Origin: Sphingopyxis sp.
GTDB taxonomy: Bacteria; Pseudomonadota; Alphaproteobacteria; Sphingomonadales; Sphingomonadaceae
Assembly (NCBI RefSeq): GCF_016704835.1
Contig: NZ_JADIZJ010000006.1
Span: forward strand, 62,001-126,000
Length of the DNA stretch: 64,000 nt
Direction of reading: 5' to 3'
Each line of letters begins with the position of its first letter. The stretch's first letter is position 1. A program made the position numbers and the translations under genes. Below the pieces are notes generated by a model that ran no database searches, had not been told where the DNA came from, and was given only the letters and a program-made list of their open reading frames with translations. Shown in pieces: positions 60,904 to 64,000 of the stretch.

Positions 60904-62009
60904 CAATTCCATCCGATCGACGAGAAAAAGACAGCGAACATCGCGTCGAGTACGATGACGAGGAAGATCGCCGCGACGACAGCCGACGTGGTGCGCTGGC
61001 CGACTTCCTCGGCATTCTGGCGCACCTGCATACCTTCGTAACAGCCGGTGACCCCGATCAAAATGCCGAACACCGGCGCCTTGATGAGCATCGCCCAGAA
61101 GTCGGTCATCGGGATGATGTCGCGCAGCAACTGAACATAGGTGACCGGCGGAATGTCGAGCCCGATCCAGCAGAACACCCCGCCGCCGATGATCGCGCAA
61201 ATGCTGGCGTAAAAGCCGAGCAGTGGCATCAATATCGTCGCGGCAGCAACGCGCGGCAATACGATTGCCTCCATCGGCGAGACGCCGATCGTGCGCATTG
61301 CGTCGATCTCCTCGGTCAGCTTCATCGTGCCGATCTGCGCTGCGAACGCCGAGCCCGAGCGGCCTGCGACCATGATCGCGGTCATCAGCAGACCAAGCTC
61401 GCGGATCGAGGCGCGGCCGACCAGATTGACGGTGAACACTTCGAGCCCGAACTGGCGCAGCTGCACCGCGCCCTGCTGCGCGACCACGATGCCGATCAGA
61501 AAGGTCATCAGCCCGATGATGGGGAGGGCGTCGACGCCAACCGATTGGAAGCGGGTGACGATGGCATGCCAGCGCAGCCGTCGCCGCGCCCGCAACTGGG
61601 TCCCCAGCGCCATGATCATCGCGCCGAAAAAGCCGATGATGCCGAGCAGCTCGTGCCACACCGCCATGCTGGCGACGCCAACCTGTTCGAGCATGCGGGT
61701 GAGGGGCGGGCGGCGGTCGCGGTGGACGCGATATTCGCTTTTGTCGCTGGCGAGCGCTTCGAGAAGTCGCTGCGCTTCGGGACTGGCGCCGGTGACTTTG
61801 GCGCCATGTTCCTTGACGGTGCGGGTGACGATCCAGGCACCGACGGTGTCGATCCGTTCGAGCGCCGACAGGTCGAGCGTGGCGATCGGGCCGAGCGCGT
61901 CGAGCCGCGCGGGCAGGTCACCCAGCCGCGCCAGCGTCAGCCGACCGGTGAAGCGGATGTCGGTGCCATTGGCACCTTCGCTTTGTTCGAAATCCGCTCT
62001 GGCCACCAT
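60903..62009 (-). CDS. mlaE: MlaE-like permease with an N-terminal STAS domain
   Basis: A 368-residue fusion. Residues 1-90 form a STAS-like domain (TLDLSALERIDTVGAWIVTRT), which corresponds to the separate MlaB protein in E. coli. From about residue 115 the MlaE permease domain follows, with five or six membrane segments and the family stretch GRSGSAFAAQIGTMKLTEEIDAMRT (RSGSAFAAQIG and EEIDAM). STAS-MlaE fusions are common in alphaproteobacteria. It is the first gene of the mlaEFD-lipoprotein operon and diverges from the HAD gene across 89 nt. Confidence 0.9.
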   Translation of the reverse strand: MVARADFEQSEGANGTDIRFTGRLTLARLGDLPARLDALGPIATLDLSALERIDTVGAWIVTRTVKEHGAKVTGASPEAQRLLEALASDKSEYRVHRDRRPPLTRMLEQVGVASMAVWHELLGIIGFFGAMIMALGTQLRARRRLRWHAIVTRFQSVGVDALPIIGLMTFLIGIVVAQQGAVQLRQFGLEVFTVNLVGRASIRELGLLMTAIMVAGRSGSAFAAQIGTMKLTEEIDAMRTIGVSPMEAIVLPRVAAATILMPLLGFYASICAIIGGGVFCWIGLDIPPVTYVQLLRDIIPMTDFWAMLIKAPVFGILIGVTGCYEGMQVRQNAEEVGQRTTSAVVAAIFLVIVLDAMFAVFFSSIGWN

Positions 62010-62098
62010 CGTGCGGAGGACATTGTATTATTTGCCCCACCACGGCAAGCGAATCTGGTCCCCTTGGCCGCGGCGCGGCGGCACTCTATGACGGCCGG

Positions 62099-62818
62099 AT
62101 GGAAACGCCTCCAATCGCCCCGCCGCCCGACTATGCCCACCGTGTGGCGATGTACGATATGGACCGAACGATAACCCGATCAGGGACTTATAGCGGTTTC
62201 TTGATGCATGTTGCGCGGCGGCGGCAGCAATGGCGTTTGCTGCTGTTGCCGTTCGTCGGGCTGGCGAGCCTCGCCTATGCGCTGCGCCTGATCGACCGAT
62301 CGCGGCTGAAGGCGATCAATCTGCGGCTGCTGGTCGGACAGCGCTTTGCCCGCGCCGAAATTGCGCCGCTGGCCGAAAGCTATGCCGACAAGGTGGTCAC
62401 GCGCGGGCTGCACCCCGCGGCGCTCGACCAGATCGCGGCCGACCGCGAAGCGGGCTACCGCCTCGTGCTCGCGACGGCGTCGTTCCATCTTTACGTCGAC
62501 GCGATCGCCAAGCGGCTGGGCATCGACGATGTGCTGGCGACGCAGCTCGACGAGCCCGACGGTGCCGACCATATCCATGCGCGCCTGTCGGGCGACAATT
62601 GTTATGGCGACGCCAAGTTCGCGCGAATCGATGGTTGGATGGCGGCCAACGCGATCACCCGCGATAGCGCGCATATCCGGGCCTATTCGGACCATGTGTC
62701 CGACCACCCGATGCTGCGTTTTGCCGACGAGGCCGTGGCGACGACACCGTCGCGTGGGTTGAAGCGGTTGGCGCCGCAGATGGGGTGGCAGGTCGTCGAC
62801 TGGCGGGGCCGGAAGTAG
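62099..62818 (+). CDS. HAD-superfamily subfamily IB phosphatase
   Basis: A 239-residue HAD hydrolase. Motif I is AMYDMDRTITRSGTY (nucleophile and general-acid Asp in DMDRT), motif II LVLATASFHLYVD (Thr/Ser), and a late motif YSDHVSDHPM with Asp. One hydrophobic segment (LLLLPFVGLASLAYAL) lies near residues 45-60, so it may be membrane-associated. Class IB members include phosphoserine phosphatase-like and lipid-phosphate phosphatases; the substrate is unknown. It diverges from the Mla operon, which hints at a lipid role, but this is speculative. Confidence 0.82.
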   Translation: METPPIAPPPDYAHRVAMYDMDRTITRSGTYSGFLMHVARRRQQWRLLLLPFVGLASLAYALRLIDRSRLKAINLRLLVGQRFARAEIAPLAESYADKVVTRGLHPAALDQIAADREAGYRLVLATASFHLYVDAIAKRLGIDDVLATQLDEPDGADHIHARLSGDNCYGDAKFARIDGWMAANAITRDSAHIRAYSDHVSDHPMLRFADEAVATTPSRGLKRLAPQMGWQVVDWRGRK

Positions 62819-62828
62819 GCGGTCAAAA

Positions 62829-62916
62829 CCTCCGTTATTGCGAGCGAAGCGAAGCAATCCAGAGCGGTGACCACATATTCTCGATTGCCGCGTCGCTTCG
62901 CTCCGCGCGATGAGGA
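62829..62916. repeat. Imperfect inverted repeat related to the 56513 palindrome
   Basis: The left arm (about 62829-62864) contains TTATTGCGAGCGAAGCGAAG then CAATCC. The right arm (about 62879-62916) contains GATTGCCG and GTCGCTTCGCTCCGCGCGAT. The core GCGAAGCAATCC is shared with the perfect inverted repeat between guaB and the rsmB-type gene. It lies between two convergent genes and may also act as a bidirectional terminator. Confidence 0.7.
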
Positions 62917-62918
62917 GT

Positions 62919-64000
62919 TTAGACGGCGTCCAGCGCTTGTTCGAAATCGGCGATCAAATCGTCGGCGTCCTCGATGCCGATCGAGATGCGGACCAGATTG
63001 TCGGTGATCCCCATTAACGCCTTGCGCGCGTCAGGAACCGACAGATGCGTCATCGCCGCGGGATGGCTGGCCAGCGTTTCGGTGCCGCCCAGGCTGACTG
63101 CGAGCTTGGCGATCTTCAGCGCGTCGAGGAACCTGAAGCTTTCCGCCTCGCCGCCCGTGATGAACAGCGAGAAAGTCGACCCGGCGCCGGTGCAATGGCG
63201 GTCGAAAATGTCCTTCTGCGACCCTTCGGGCAGGAAGCCCAGATAGCCGAGGCCGTCGACCTTGGGATGATCGCGGAGATAGGCGCAAACCTTCTCGGCA
63301 TTTTCGCCCGCGCGGCTCATGCGCAGCTCCACGGTTTCCATCGAACGCAGCAGCATCCACGCGGTGTGCGGGTCGCAGATCGTGCCGATGGTGTTGCGCA
63401 TCATGCGGATCGGGCCGAGCCAATGCTTCGCGCCCAGCACCCCGCCCGCGACGAGATCGCTGTGGCCGCCGGCATATTTGGTCAGGCTGTAGAGAACGAT
63501 GTCGGCGCCATGCGCCAGCGGTTTCGACCACAGCGGGCCGAGGAAGGTGTTGTCGATCGCAATCGGCGGCCGTGCGCCGTCCGCAAAGGCCGCATCGGTC
63601 GCCGCGCGCATCGCCTGCACGTCGACCAGCGCATTGGTGGGGTTGGCGGGGCTTTCGAGATAGACCATCGCGACCTTGCCGCCCTGATCGTCGGCCATTT
63701 TTTTGGCTCGGGCGAGGATCGCATCCATTTCTTCGCGCGATGCTTCGGCGGGGAAATCGACGTACGTCGCGCCGAAACGCGACAGGATGCGCGCGATCAG
63801 CGTTTCGGTGGCGGCATAGAGCGGACCCGAATGGACGATGACGTCGTTCATGCTGACATGCGCGAGGAGGAGGGTGGCGATCGCCGACATTCCGCTCGAG
63901 AAGACGAGTGCATCCTCGGCCTTTTCCCAGACGCCGAGCCGTGCCTCGAGGATTTCCTGATTCGGGCCATTGAAACGCGAATAGACAAGGCCGTCAGCGC
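62919..64000 (-). CDS. Trans-sulfuration PLP enzyme (cystathionine gamma-synthase/-lyase family), 5' end outside window
   Basis: The window holds about 360 C-terminal codons. The frame continues to the window end, where it reads DGLVYSRFNGPNQEILEAR, the usual N-terminal YSR-NP-like motif. The PLP lysine is in LYSLTKYAGGHSDLVAGG, and the AIDNTFLGPLWSKPLAHGAD and FPAEASREEM blocks are family-typical. This fits Cys/Met metabolism enzymes such as cystathionine gamma-synthase, gamma-lyase or O-succinylhomoserine sulfhydrylase. The sequence alone cannot separate these, so no symbol is given. Confidence 0.88.
   Translation of the reverse strand, partial: ADGLVYSRFNGPNQEILEARLGVWEKAEDALVFSSGMSAIATLLLAHVSMNDVIVHSGPLYAATETLIARILSRFGATYVDFPAEASREEMDAILARAKKMADDQGGKVAMVYLESPANPTNALVDVQAMRAATDAAFADGARPPIAIDNTFLGPLWSKPLAHGADIVLYSLTKYAGGHSDLVAGGVLGAKHWLGPIRMMRNTIGTICDPHTAWMLLRSMETVELRMSRAGENAEKVCAYLRDHPKVDGLGYLGFLPEGSQKDIFDRHCTGAGSTFSLFITGGEAESFRFLDALKIAKLAVSLGGTETLASHPAAMTHLSVPDARKALMGITDNLVRISIGIEDADDLIADFEQALDAV

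Noticed and set aside
60049..61659. Long minus-strand frame extending mlaF upstream through mlaE
   Set aside because: The upstream part is an out-of-frame reading of mlaE. The ATG at 60903 in the ATGA overlap is the natural start.
1..64000. CRISPR arrays, rRNA genes, prophage structural genes, conjugation or replication-origin genes
   Set aside because: No regularly spaced repeats, rRNA sequence, phage structural proteins, relaxase/T4SS genes or clustered DnaA boxes were recognised.

Overview
The window reads as one stretch of a GC-rich alphaproteobacterial chromosome, most likely a sphingomonad of the Sphingopyxis/Sphingomonas type. This is inferred from the dcw gene order, the C-terminal FtsZ peptide, tandem GcvPA/GcvPB subunits behind a glycine riboswitch, several TonB receptors, PEP-CTERM proteins and carotenoid-oxygenase clusters. 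No rRNA and no CRISPR array were seen; there is one tRNA (Trp, CCA).

Layout. 1-18162: the division and cell-wall (dcw) cluster mraZ(3' end)-rsmH-ftsL-ftsI-murE-murF-mraY-murD-ftsW-murG-murC-murB-ddl-ftsQ-ftsA-ftsZ, on the plus strand. Most junctions overlap by 1-8 nt. ddl carries a one-base frameshift as given. 18222-21944: a TPR/SPOR protein, dGTPase and an NAD(P)-binding protein. 22005-27690: glycine riboswitch and gcvT-gcvH-[DxD glycosyltransferase-like gene]-gcvPA-gcvPB. 27687-28560: a small membrane protein and an ABA4-like protein.

28560-35817: a DUF938 methyltransferase gene split by a 6.6-kb integrative element. The element has a tyrosine integrase, a 10-bp direct repeat at both ends (TGGTGCATAT), a donor-type 3' end fused to the host 5' half, three PEP-CTERM genes with look-alike terminators, a broken unknown gene, an IS481-like transposase remnant and a HExxH peptidase fragment. 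Nearly every gene in the element needs single-base indel corrections.

35919-44850: acyl-CoA ligase, GST, EamA transporter, tRNA-Trp, a Gdx-like SMR exporter, and a cobalamin-riboswitch operon btuB-btuF-btuC-btuD. 44936-54926: a probable catabolic locus (NMO-like flavoprotein, carotenoid oxygenase, acyl-CoA synthetase, two thiolases) divergent from a frameshifted TonB receptor and a double-HxlR regulator. 55046-58355: guaB, an RsmB-type methyltransferase and a TPR protein. 58487-62009: an Mla-type lipid-transport operon. 62099-64000: a HAD phosphatase and the 3' part of a trans-sulfuration PLP enzyme, converging on an inverted repeat.

Caveat: single-base frameshifts in ddl, in the TonB receptor and throughout the element may be base-calling or assembly errors rather than real lesions. 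The reading frames on both sides of each one are otherwise clean. All functions are assigned from recognised motifs and context, without database searches.
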